The notes under the pieces are model-generated. The model saw only the letters and a list, made by a program, of their open reading frames with translations, did not search any database and was not told where the DNA came from. From assembly GCF_001274775.1 (NCBI RefSeq), contig NZ_LGUE01000005.1, forward strand, positions 292,344-356,343: a stretch of DNA of 64,000 nucleotides, read 5' to 3'. Origin of the DNA: Rossellomorea marisflavi. GTDB taxonomy: Bacteria > Bacillota > Bacilli > Bacillales > Bacillaceae_B. This document shows positions 54,947-63,187 of the stretch, piece after piece; the first letter of the stretch is position 1; each line of letters begins with the position of its first letter. Made by a program: the position numbers and the translations under genes.

Positions 54947-55744
54947 ATGAGCTGGTATACATCCATTCCATGGGAGGGTACCCACCTTCCTGCAGCCATA
55001 CAGTATCCTGCTACGCGTCTAGGCGTCCATCCGGCCGTCATCATCTGTCATGGTTTCGTCGGTTCAAAAGAAGGCGTGGACCGATTATTCGTGAAGGCGG
55101 CACATGAACTCAGCTCACACATCGTCATACGTTTCGATTACGACGGTTGCGGAGAAAGTCTGGGGGAGTACGGCTTGAATACAAAAGATCGCTTCATTGC
55201 ACAGACGAAGGCGGTCATCGGGTTTGTGAAGCAGATGAAAGGGGTGGACCCGGAGAGCATTGCCTTGATCGGCCACAGCCTTGGGGGGGCAGTGGCCCTT
55301 GAAGCAGCCATCGAAGAAGAAGTTCGCCACCTTGCCCTCTGGTCGGCGGTCGGCTCTCCCCGGCATGATCTTGGACACATTATCGGAGATGATGTGGAAG
55401 AAGCCATCTTGCGGGACGGGAAGGCAGATTATTTGGGCTATGAGCTGAAGCGGGAGTTTCTCACGACCCTTCAAGGGTGGGACCCGATACGGCGGGCAAA
55501 TGAGTATAAGGGGAATGTCTTGCTTGCCCACGGTGACCAGGATGAAGAAATCTCCGTCGATTACTGCTCCCTCTATCACTCAAGCTTCTCCAATCGGCTA
55601 TCAGGAGAGGTAGAAAAGGCAATCATTCCGAAAGGTTCCCATACTTACTCAACTTCAGGGGCCTTTCAACAACTCCTTGATTTCACTCGGAGCTGGCTTT
55701 TACAGGTTCAATCCACCGGCTATGATCATGCCAATGGTCTATAA
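54947..55744 (+). CDS. Alpha/beta hydrolase in the S-box transcript
   Basis: A 265-residue hydrolase. HGFVGSKEG is the oxyanion region, GHSLGGAVAL the nucleophile elbow, and DQDEEI and the late GSHTYS give Asp and His. AAAGGAGAGGG precedes ATG 54947. The fold resembles serine aminopeptidase and dienelactone hydrolase-like proteins. An S-box upstream implies a part in methionine, SAM or sulfur metabolism, for instance hydrolysis of a thioester or an acyl-homoserine compound. That is inference. No methionine gene lies nearby. Confidence 0.85.
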   Translation: MSWYTSIPWEGTHLPAAIQYPATRLGVHPAVIICHGFVGSKEGVDRLFVKAAHELSSHIVIRFDYDGCGESLGEYGLNTKDRFIAQTKAVIGFVKQMKGVDPESIALIGHSLGGAVALEAAIEEEVRHLALWSAVGSPRHDLGHIIGDDVEEAILRDGKADYLGYELKREFLTTLQGWDPIRRANEYKGNVLLAHGDQDEEISVDYCSLYHSSFSNRLSGEVEKAIIPKGSHTYSTSGAFQQLLDFTRSWLLQVQSTGYDHANGL

Positions 55745-55833
55745 ATGGTAGTTTCTTACCGGTTATTCCTACTCTTTCATTAAATGACAAAATATTGTTA
55801 TTATTCTATCAAATGAGTAGAGGAGGAAACCGT

Positions 55834-57216
55834 TTGAAAAAATCTGTCGTATCCATTGCTCTTGCGACCACCCTATCGTTTGGCGCAGTCGGACTCCAAC
55901 CAGCCATTGCAGGGGCACCTGAACCAGGAAAGGAGCTCTTGCAAAATCCGCATGAGCGGAACTTGATCAAGAAAATCGATCCGGAGCGAATCTATCAGAC
56001 GATCGACCATCTGCAACAAACACCGAGGGTAGCCGGGACAGAATCCGAGGCAAATGCCATCAGGTTTGTAAAACGACAATTTGAATCGTACGGGTATGAT
56101 GTGACCCTTCAACCCTTTACCTTTATAGGGTACACGGCACCTACTGCAATCGAACTGTCAGGGGTGGAAGGCGAGTGGAACCCGGATGCATTCACTTACT
56201 CGGTTAGTGGTGATGTGTCAGGAGAGCTCGTTTCTGCAGGACTTGGAAGAGTAGGAGACTTTGATGGAGTAGATGTAGAGGGGAAGATCGTTCTTATCCA
56301 GCGAGGGGAAATTACGTTTGCACAGAAGATCATCAATGCTTCTGAAGCAGGAGCCGCAGGGGTTATCATCTACAATAATACGGATGGCTCGCTGAGCGGG
56401 ACATTGGGAGAAGCGGATGATCGCTACATACCGGCCATCACCCTTTCCAAGGCCGAAGGAGAAGAGCTGGGCCGACATATCGGGGAGACCGTCCGGCTGA
56501 CGATCGAGGGAGCGGAAACATCGGAGCGCACCTCCCACAATGTCATTGCCTCGAAAGCTCCGGTCAATAAGAAAAAAGCAACGGATGATGTGCTTATCAT
56601 CGGGGCCCATCATGATTCAGTAGAAGGGGCTCCTGGCGCGAACGATGATGCGTCGGGTACAGCTGTTACCCTTGAACTCGCAAAGGTGTTCAAAAATGTA
56701 CCGACAGATACAGAGATACGCTTCATTACATTCGGGGCTGAAGAATTGGGACTGCTGGGGTCCTATCACTATGTAGATTCCCTACCGCAAAAAGAACGTA
56801 ACCGGATCATCGGGTACTTCAATCTCGACATGGTGGGAAGCAGGGATGCAGGTGATCTGGTCCTCCGCACACTCGATGGAAGCCCGAACCTCGTAACGGA
56901 GCTATCCCAGGCTGCGAGCGAGCGATTGAACGGATTCCCGACTCCGATCGGTGAAGGCGGCAGGAGCGATCATGTTCCGTTTGCTGAAGAGGGAATCCCG
57001 GCGGGAGCCTTCATCCACAGTCCGTTTGAGCCATGGTACCATACTCCCGAGGATACAATCGATAAAATCAGCAAAGAGAAGCTGCAGGATGTAGCCGAAA
57101 TTGTAGGGGCCGCGGTGTATGAGCAGGCTCGTCCTGACCACCAAGGTCCGAAGCCTAAATCGGCTTCAAAGGTGAAAGCATCAAAAGATTCCGTCCATGA
57201 AAAGAACATAAGGTAA
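55834..57216 (+). CDS. Secreted M28 aminopeptidase with a PA domain
   Basis: About 460 residues, starting at TTG 55834 after GAGGAGGAAACCGT. Signal peptide (VVSIALATTLSFGAVG, cut near AIAGA). A PA domain lies at about residues 130-235 (AGAAGVIIYNNTDGS). The zinc peptidase follows: HHDSVEGAPGANDDASG gives the first His and Asp, FGAEELGLLGS the Glu pair, NLDMVGS an Asp, and GGRSDHVPF plus FIHSPFEPWYH the last His residues. It removes N-terminal residues from peptides outside the cell. Confidence 0.9.
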   Translation: MKKSVVSIALATTLSFGAVGLQPAIAGAPEPGKELLQNPHERNLIKKIDPERIYQTIDHLQQTPRVAGTESEANAIRFVKRQFESYGYDVTLQPFTFIGYTAPTAIELSGVEGEWNPDAFTYSVSGDVSGELVSAGLGRVGDFDGVDVEGKIVLIQRGEITFAQKIINASEAGAAGVIIYNNTDGSLSGTLGEADDRYIPAITLSKAEGEELGRHIGETVRLTIEGAETSERTSHNVIASKAPVNKKKATDDVLIIGAHHDSVEGAPGANDDASGTAVTLELAKVFKNVPTDTEIRFITFGAEELGLLGSYHYVDSLPQKERNRIIGYFNLDMVGSRDAGDLVLRTLDGSPNLVTELSQAASERLNGFPTPIGEGGRSDHVPFAEEGIPAGAFIHSPFEPWYHTPEDTIDKISKEKLQDVAEIVGAAVYEQARPDHQGPKPKSASKVKASKDSVHEKNIR

Positions 57217-57220
57217 TCAA

Positions 57221-57250
57221 AAGCCTGCTGGCCGATTGGCCAGCAGGCTT
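57221..57250. terminator. Bidirectional terminator
   Basis: aagcctgctggcc / ggccagcaggctt with a 4-base loop. Confidence 0.8.
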
Positions 57251-57253
57251 CTA

Positions 57254-57667
57254 TCATTCTTCGTAGTTGAACTGCCACTGGATGCCGAACTTGTCGGTGA
57301 CCTGGCCGTAGAGGGGGCTCCAGAACGTTTCCTGCAGAGGCATATCCACATGGCCATCTTCTTTCAGGCGATCAAAGAGTGCTGTTAGTACGTCCTTATT
57401 GTCCTTGACGATGGCTAACGTGATATTATTTCCTTCCATGAAGGGTGTGCCGGGAAAGGTGTCTGAGAACATGATCTTATCACCATCGATGACAATATTG
57501 GCATGGAGGATCAATTCCTTTGCCTCTTCCGGAAGTGGGAAATCAGGGCTTGGCGGGGCTTCTTTGAAGGTCATGATGTGTGGGGGTTCCGTGCGGAAGA
57601 CATCTGCATAGAATAGGACGGCTTCGCGGCAGTTTCCATTAAAGTTGAGATAAATGTTGATCGACAT
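57254..57667 (-). CDS. VOC-family protein, PhnB-like
   Basis: About 137 residues. ATG 57667 is chosen because GAGGAG precedes it on the minus strand. The upstream frame runs into the promoter. YLNFNGNCREAVLFYADVF is the typical opening of PhnB/3-demethylubiquinone-like VOC proteins, and the last strand reads GIQWQFNYEE. Function is unknown; many Bacillus paralogues exist. A consensus cre site lies in its promoter, so CcpA probably represses it in glucose. Confidence 0.82.
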   Translation of the reverse strand: MSINIYLNFNGNCREAVLFYADVFRTEPPHIMTFKEAPPSPDFPLPEEAKELILHANIVIDGDKIMFSDTFPGTPFMEGNNITLAIVKDNKDVLTALFDRLKEDGHVDMPLQETFWSPLYGQVTDKFGIQWQFNYEE

Positions 57668-57692
57668 GTAAACACTCCTCATTGTAAATGGT

Positions 57693-57718
57693 AGATAACG
57701 CTTACAAAAGTGATTATA
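57693..57718 (-). promoter_or_regulatory. -10 and perfect cre site of the PhnB-like gene
   Basis: On the minus strand TATAAT (57713-57718) is followed by TTGTAAGCGTTATCT (57693-57707), which fits WTGNAANCGNWNNCW at every position. The overlap with the transcription start is typical of CcpA repression. Confidence 0.7.
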
Positions 57719-57780
57719 CCATGGCGGGTGTGGAGTGGATATGAAAAGAAGAGGTTGGGACAAAAGTGTTTTTGTCATAG

Positions 57781-57830
57781 AAAAACCCGAATTCATTTGC
57801 TTAGGATCTGGCAAGTGAATTCGGGTTTTT
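57781..57830. terminator. Long hairpin, near copy of the one at 33470 (copy 2)
   Basis: aaaaacccgaattcatttgc / gcaagtgaattcgggttttt (one G-U pair). The stem sequence matches copy 1, but the loop differs (ttaggatctg versus ctatcgca). It lies between the PhnB-like gene promoter and the 3' end of the DUF5068 gene. Confidence 0.65.
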
Positions 57831-57942
57831 CGTTTGTTTTATGAACATTACGGGTTTATCGTTTCCAGCGCTTGCACGGAAATCATGAGCGCTATTAAGA
57901 ACCTATACTGATCGAGTTCGTCCGTAAATGGTCCCTTTTCTA

Positions 57943-59187
57943 TTACTTCGGCACATCAAATGAAAGTTCGTTCTTCAACAGGTCTTTTCCATCTTGATTG
58001 GTGAGGTGGGTCAGTCGGAAGGTGAAATCCTTGGCTTCTCCGTAGTCGCTCTTTTCCTTCATGAGGTAAACGAGGTACTTCTCACCGGTTTCACCAGGCT
58101 TGATGCTTCCTGTATCAAACGCAAGGGAACCTTCATCGAGGTATTGTACCTTGTCGGTTGATAGGAACGTGCTGAACTGGTCGAGTGTAATGTCGGTTTC
58201 TGTGTTGTTTTTCACTGTCACTTTGACGGTGGCAGCTACGATGTTTTCGTCACCGAATCCTGTGAAGGCATCCTGGTAGCTTTCAGTAGGCGTCAGCTTC
58301 GTGAACTGCACGCCATCGAGTGTAACGTCCACCTTCTCACCGGTTTCGGTTTTACCGATGGATTCATTTTTTGCTAGCATCTCTTTTTCTGCCACATTAT
58401 CTTTCAGGATGCTGTCAGGGTAGAATTCCTTTGAAACAGCCGTTTGCTTTTCGGCATTTTCTCCCGATAGGGGTAGATCAAAGACTTTTTCATCGCTGAC
58501 TTTCTCCGAGAAGTCCTTATCGGCAGAGCTTTGGGCGACGCGGAACTTCACATTGGCATCCTTGAGGGTCCCGTATTCCTCTTTCGTCAATATGTATTCG
58601 AGTATGCCTTCTTGCTTCTCACCCTTTTTGTAGTGGGCGGGATCATCAACGGTTCCGTCCATCTCCGGGTGCAGTCTGACTTCCCTTGAATAGTCGAGCT
58701 TCATCATATGCGTATCGAACTGATCCGTTCCGAGGATATCCGGGTTGTTGAAGTAGAGATCTCCATTGGTTTGATTGTCGATGCTTCCATTCATGGATAC
58801 GATATACGCTTCATCCCCATCGAACTCACCTGCAGGGGCATTGGTGACGTGAACGACTTGATAACGGTCGACCATGAAGGACATATTATTTGATTTCAAT
58901 TCTATGCCGGGCTCATCGTTTTCATAGACGACGTCCAGGGTGGCGTCTGGAAGATTTGCTTCAAGATCAGGATTGATTAAGCCTGATTGTGATTGGGTGG
59001 AAGAGGAATCCTTCTTCTCGAGTTTTGCTCCTGAAGTCTCTTTCTCGGTTTGTTCCTTCTTTTCTGCTTTTTGTTCGGATTTTTTATCATCATCTGTTTT
59101 CTTTGCTGCCGTGTCGCTGTTTCCACATGCTGTGGTTAATGCGAGCATACCGGCGATCGTTCCTGCCAATATCCATTTCTTCTGCAT
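57943..59187 (-). CDS. DUF5068-type lipoprotein
   Basis: A 414-residue lipoprotein with lipobox LTTAC (Cys21), a charged linker rich in Lys and Glu (25-65), then two beta-rich modules. The first starts near DATLDVVYENDEPGIELK, and the second near DVTLDGVQFTKLTPTES, the second like DUF4352/TelA immunoglobulin-type domains. It is exposed on the cell surface. Function not known. The start ATG 59187 is preceded by gaaaggaag on the minus strand. Confidence 0.8.
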   Translation of the reverse strand: MQKKWILAGTIAGMLALTTACGNSDTAAKKTDDDKKSEQKAEKKEQTEKETSGAKLEKKDSSSTQSQSGLINPDLEANLPDATLDVVYENDEPGIELKSNNMSFMVDRYQVVHVTNAPAGEFDGDEAYIVSMNGSIDNQTNGDLYFNNPDILGTDQFDTHMMKLDYSREVRLHPEMDGTVDDPAHYKKGEKQEGILEYILTKEEYGTLKDANVKFRVAQSSADKDFSEKVSDEKVFDLPLSGENAEKQTAVSKEFYPDSILKDNVAEKEMLAKNESIGKTETGEKVDVTLDGVQFTKLTPTESYQDAFTGFGDENIVAATVKVTVKNNTETDITLDQFSTFLSTDKVQYLDEGSLAFDTGSIKPGETGEKYLVYLMKEKSDYGEAKDFTFRLTHLTNQDGKDLLKNELSFDVPK

Positions 59188-59578
59188 GTTATGACTTCCT
59201 TTCTAGGTTGAACCTCTAACAGTATAAGGGAATTCTCCAAAATCTATCAATCACTTCCATTCATTCTTTCCCTACTCTTACCTTGAGAATAGGTAATATC
59301 GCCTTGATCTTGATTGAGGAAAAAAGTCCTTATCATCAAAAGGAAGAAGAAGTTGGGATTTTGGTAGTAAGCTGGAATCAATAAGGATGACGATTCCATA
59401 TAAAACCTGATAATGGAATAAATGTCATAGTAAAGATAATTTCCCTATTACTACCTTTAATTGGTTCTTTCGATCTGTTTTTTCCCATATCTGTCATTTT
59501 ATAAACCAGAACGGCAGAAAAGTTGAGGGGATATGGATTTTAATGGTAAAGTAAAGAGAGTGAAAAGGGGGAGAGAAA
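59188..59578. other. Gene-free stretch between the DUF5068 and M3 peptidase genes
   Basis: AT-rich, with no supported gene and no strong hairpin. It must hold the promoters of both divergent genes. I could not fix them with confidence. Confidence 0.4.
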
Positions 59579-61282
59579 ATGTCTAAGGTGTATGTTGAAA
59601 CACATGATATGAGAAATATAGAAGCGATGAAAACGAGATTCGAAGAGTTTCTTGCTGCGCCGTTTCATAACGTCGATGAGGTGGAAGACTGGTTGAAACA
59701 GGTGTCGGATTATCAGGATGAACTCCGGGAAGCCATCGATGGCCATTACATTGATTTCCAGACCCACAATCAGGACAAAGAGGTTCAGGAAACGTATCAG
59801 TTCGATCAGGAGCATGTGCTTCCCCTCCTTAAGAGATATGAAGCACAACTGGATCAAAAGTTGTTATCAAGTCCACATGAATTGGACAACAACGTGTATG
59901 GGCGCCTGATCAGGAGTAAACAAACGGCTGCAGAGCTTTACAGGGAGGAGAATATCGATCTTGAAGTGAAGGAGGATCGGCTCGCCACGCGATACTTTGA
60001 ACTGACGGGTGCTCTGACTGCAGAGTGGGAAGGAGAGCAACTGACGATTCCCCAGCTGTTTCCACTGCTCGAAGATCCGGATCGAACCAAACGGAAAAAG
60101 GTCTACGATCAACTATTCGGAGCCCTAAGCGGGGTAGAAGAGGAACTGCAGGCAATCATGGATGAGCTCATGGTGATCCGCGAGCAGAAGGCTGCCAACA
60201 GCGGGCTGGCGAACTACCGGGATTATATGTTCAAAAAATACAATCGCTTCGACTATACACCAGAAGATTGTAAGGAACTGGCGGATTCAATCCGTGAGCA
60301 TGTTGTTCCGGCAATCGGAAGGATCTTGTCCAAGAAAGCAGAAGAGTTGGGCGTGGAATCCATCCGTCCTTATGACCACAGGGCCGTGCCGCTGGATGAA
60401 GAGCCCCTGCGGCCATTCAAAACGGGTGACGAACTGGTGGCGAAGACCGGACGCGTATTGGGCGAGATTTCCCCCAGATTTTCTGAACTTCTCCACCTGA
60501 TGGATTCAAAAGGGCTGTTGGATCTTGAGACCAGGAAGAATAAGTCCCCGGGAGGATTTTGTGAATCGCTTCCTGTTTCCGGCCTGTCGTTCATTTTCAT
60601 GAATGCTTCGGGCACCCATGGGGATGTGACGACCTTGATCCATGAAATGGGGCACTGCATCCACAATGATTTCAAGCGGACGCTTCCACTCGCTTTTGAC
60701 AGGGCCACCCCGATGGAATCGGCTGAGCTTGCGAGCATGGGAATGGAGTTATTGTCCATGGATCACTGGGATCATTTTTATTCCGAAGAGCAGGTGCGTC
60801 AAGCCAAGCTTGATATGCTGAGGGATATCATCCAATTCTTCCCGTCAGGAATCAGGGTCGATGAGTTCCAGCACTGGATGTACGAGAACCCTGGTCATTC
60901 CAAGGAGGAGCGATCAGAGGCGTACGGAAGGATCGTAGACAGCTATCTTTCGTCGGAAGAGGATTGGAGTGGGTATGAAGAGGTGAAGAAGAAGCAGTGG
61001 CTCTTTGTCCTTCATATCTTTGAGGTTCCTTTCTATTACATCGAGTATGTCATCGCCCAGCTTGGGGCATTACAGCTCTACAGGATTTATAAAGCGGACC
61101 CGGATCGGGCAATCGAAGGATACAAGGAAGCGCTCCTCCTCGGGAATACGGCTTCCCTATCCGACGTGTATGAAGCGGCAGGACTCTCATTTGATTTTTC
61201 CGCAGATATGATCAAGGGGCTTGTGGCGTTCGTGGAAAAAGAGATTGCCGAGCTTGAAGGTTCAACCGTGAAAAATTCATGA
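59579..61282 (+). CDS. M3-family oligoendopeptidase
   Basis: A 567-residue cytoplasmic zinc peptidase of the PepF/M3 type. The metal site is HEMGH in TLIHEMGHCIHNDF, with the third ligand in ESAELASMGMELLS. GGGGGAGAG precedes ATG 59579. It degrades short peptides, and could work on what the oligopeptide importer at 46-53 kb brings in, but it is not linked to it. Length is near the usual 560-600. Confidence 0.92.
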   Translation: MSKVYVETHDMRNIEAMKTRFEEFLAAPFHNVDEVEDWLKQVSDYQDELREAIDGHYIDFQTHNQDKEVQETYQFDQEHVLPLLKRYEAQLDQKLLSSPHELDNNVYGRLIRSKQTAAELYREENIDLEVKEDRLATRYFELTGALTAEWEGEQLTIPQLFPLLEDPDRTKRKKVYDQLFGALSGVEEELQAIMDELMVIREQKAANSGLANYRDYMFKKYNRFDYTPEDCKELADSIREHVVPAIGRILSKKAEELGVESIRPYDHRAVPLDEEPLRPFKTGDELVAKTGRVLGEISPRFSELLHLMDSKGLLDLETRKNKSPGGFCESLPVSGLSFIFMNASGTHGDVTTLIHEMGHCIHNDFKRTLPLAFDRATPMESAELASMGMELLSMDHWDHFYSEEQVRQAKLDMLRDIIQFFPSGIRVDEFQHWMYENPGHSKEERSEAYGRIVDSYLSSEEDWSGYEEVKKKQWLFVLHIFEVPFYYIEYVIAQLGALQLYRIYKADPDRAIEGYKEALLLGNTASLSDVYEAAGLSFDFSADMIKGLVAFVEKEIAELEGSTVKNS

Positions 61283-61288
61283 CATGAT

Positions 61289-61338
61289 AAAAGAACCAAT
61301 TGGATGCGGATTTACAGCTTCCAATTGGTTCTTTTTGT
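61289..61338. terminator. Bidirectional terminator
   Basis: aaaagaaccaattgg / ccaattggttctttt with a 17-base loop between convergent genes. Confidence 0.8.
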
Positions 61339-61358
61339 ATGCGTACGCGAAGCTCCGG

Positions 61359-62744
61359 TTAAACGTTCCGATTGGCATCGGGATAGAATTTTTGGTGGAT
61401 GTGTTGGTACTCATCGGTATGACCGGTGATCTTGGCAAGGATTTTCAGCTCATTGAGTAAGAAGGTTTTATCAAGTTCATAGATCACGGCTTCTTCTATA
61501 TGATCGATGGTGTTGGCAGCAAAATCCCATAGGCATTGATGCCGTTCACGCGGCAGGGTTTCTGAAAGACGGGAAAGAGCCTTGACGATATCCGTGATGA
61601 TCAAATGGTTGCCCCTGGCATAATGCCGAACGTATCCGAATCCTCGATACAGGTAATAATCAAAGTCTTCAATCTCGAGAATGACCCGGACATCATCATC
61701 ATCGTCAATCAAGTAAGGGGAGAATGACAGGTGATGATTGATGGTGAGCATCAGATCCGTAATCTGGTGGATCGTATTGGACGCTGTTTTCGGATCGTCA
61801 TTGCCGAGAGATTTGATGGCCACCTCTGCAAGTTTGTGCATTCCCATTTGAAGATCCTGAATTTCCGTTTCCTTATGGCCGATTTCAATAAGGGCCAGGT
61901 ATTTTTCCTGATCGACTTTTTCTTCATCCGCCCCGTACAGGCAGATAAGGTCATTTCCGCAGAGGACGAAATCGCCGATCTTGAAGTGCAGGCGTACGAT
62001 GATCCCGTCCTCCCGGGCTTTCTCGATCATGGAATGGAAGTCGATGAGCTGTACGTAGCCCGATGCCTTTGCTTTGACATTCAGGCACTTGCTTTCGTCC
62101 AATTCGAACCGGGGATGATCATCCTTTGTCCGGTGGCATTCCAGGTCTTTTTTCAGTGTTTGATTGATCATGACTTCGGATACCTTCTTCATGTTGTAGG
62201 TGATATTATGTACCTGCATCCACGTGGAGGCGTGGTTGATGAAGAAGATGAAGGTGATGGCCGCAATGAAGGCGACGATGACGGTCAAGACGGGTGCGGC
62301 GGTGAACATTTCTTTCTTTGAACTTCCGATGAAGAGGAAGATGAATAGTACAAAGACAAAGCTCCCATTGAAGATGCCGAGAGCGTGCTGGGTCTTTTTA
62401 TCGGAGATGAAATTCAGCAGCATGCGGGGCGAGAACTGTCCGCTGAATGTTGTAAGGACGACGAGAAGGGAGTTCAAGGTAAAGGCGCTCAGAGTGAGTA
62501 CCCCGCCGATCAGGGTGCTGACGAGCGTCCTGGTGACCGATGCATTCATGCTGAAAAGCTTTGGTACATATTGAGACAGCTCTAGTTTCAGGTCGAGGAA
62601 CAAGGTGCATGCCACAAGCAGCAGGGACAGGCAGATGTAAAGGAAGGGCATGAACCAGATGGTGAGCTGGATCTCGTGAGCCCGCTGTCTTTTGGACATG
62701 AGCAGGTACTTTTGTACATCTTTTGGCAGGAATTTCTTAAACAT
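61359..62744 (-). CDS. DUF2254 membrane protein
   Basis: A 461-residue protein: four helices in the first 190 residues (for example FLYICLSLLLVACTLFLDL and AVLTVIVAFIAAITFIFF-like segments, approximate), then a cytoplasmic domain. RTLVSTLIGGVLTLSAFTLN and FSPRMLLNFISD between helices 2 and 3 are DUF2254 signatures. The C-terminal part is alpha-helical with a GDFVLCGNDL strand pair. Function unknown. The gene stands alone. Confidence 0.85.
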   Translation of the reverse strand: MFKKFLPKDVQKYLLMSKRQRAHEIQLTIWFMPFLYICLSLLLVACTLFLDLKLELSQYVPKLFSMNASVTRTLVSTLIGGVLTLSAFTLNSLLVVLTTFSGQFSPRMLLNFISDKKTQHALGIFNGSFVFVLFIFLFIGSSKKEMFTAAPVLTVIVAFIAAITFIFFINHASTWMQVHNITYNMKKVSEVMINQTLKKDLECHRTKDDHPRFELDESKCLNVKAKASGYVQLIDFHSMIEKAREDGIIVRLHFKIGDFVLCGNDLICLYGADEEKVDQEKYLALIEIGHKETEIQDLQMGMHKLAEVAIKSLGNDDPKTASNTIHQITDLMLTINHHLSFSPYLIDDDDDVRVILEIEDFDYYLYRGFGYVRHYARGNHLIITDIVKALSRLSETLPRERHQCLWDFAANTIDHIEEAVIYELDKTFLLNELKILAKITGHTDEYQHIHQKFYPDANRNV

Positions 62745-62900
62745 GGTGTAACCCGATCCTTTCTGAATGGTGTTGAGTAATCATTTGTTTCCCTCCATAA
62801 GCGGGTTAAAACATGTTTTGAGGTATTTTGAATAAATCTTTTTCACCCTGTTTTAAAAGGGTCGAAAAGGGTCTAATTATCAGAAAAGATAAAAAACCTA

Positions 62901-62930
62901 TTGACGTAAAGCCCTGATCCCCTATATAAT
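62901..62930 (+). promoter_or_regulatory. Promoter of the hom S-box transcript
   Basis: TTGACG, 18 bases, TATAAT (62925-62930), about 45 bases before the riboswitch. Confidence 0.75.
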
Positions 62931-62972
62931 CCTACTCATACTTATTGACTGAACAAACCAGAAAAACACACA

Positions 62973-63078
62973 CTCTTATCTAGAGCGGCGGAGGGAATAG
63001 GCCCGATGAAGCCCGGCAACCTGCAATCATGAAAGGTGCCAATTCCTACAGATCGATGGTGATCTGGAAGATAAGGGG
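62973..63078 (+). ncRNA. SAM-I (S-box) riboswitch before hom
   Basis: P1 cttatc / gataag (62975-62980 and 63070-63075). Inside, gcggcggagggaa, ggcccgatgaagcccggcaa, cctgcaatc and aaggtgccaattcctacag follow the canonical S-box order. High SAM would end transcription before hom, tying the threonine and methionine branch to methionine status. Confidence 0.95.
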
Positions 63079-63094
63079 AGGAGCCTGCCTGATA

Positions 63095-63129
63095 AGCCCT
63101 CTTCTTAACCATAAGAAGGGGGCTTTTTT
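63095..63129 (+). terminator. S-box terminator
   Basis: agccctcttctta / taagaagggggct with a short loop and six T. Confidence 0.9.
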
Positions 63130-63187
63130 GTATCCCCTGCCCTGCCATCGTTCAACCAAGTCATTCAACCCTTTAGGAGGAAGAAAC

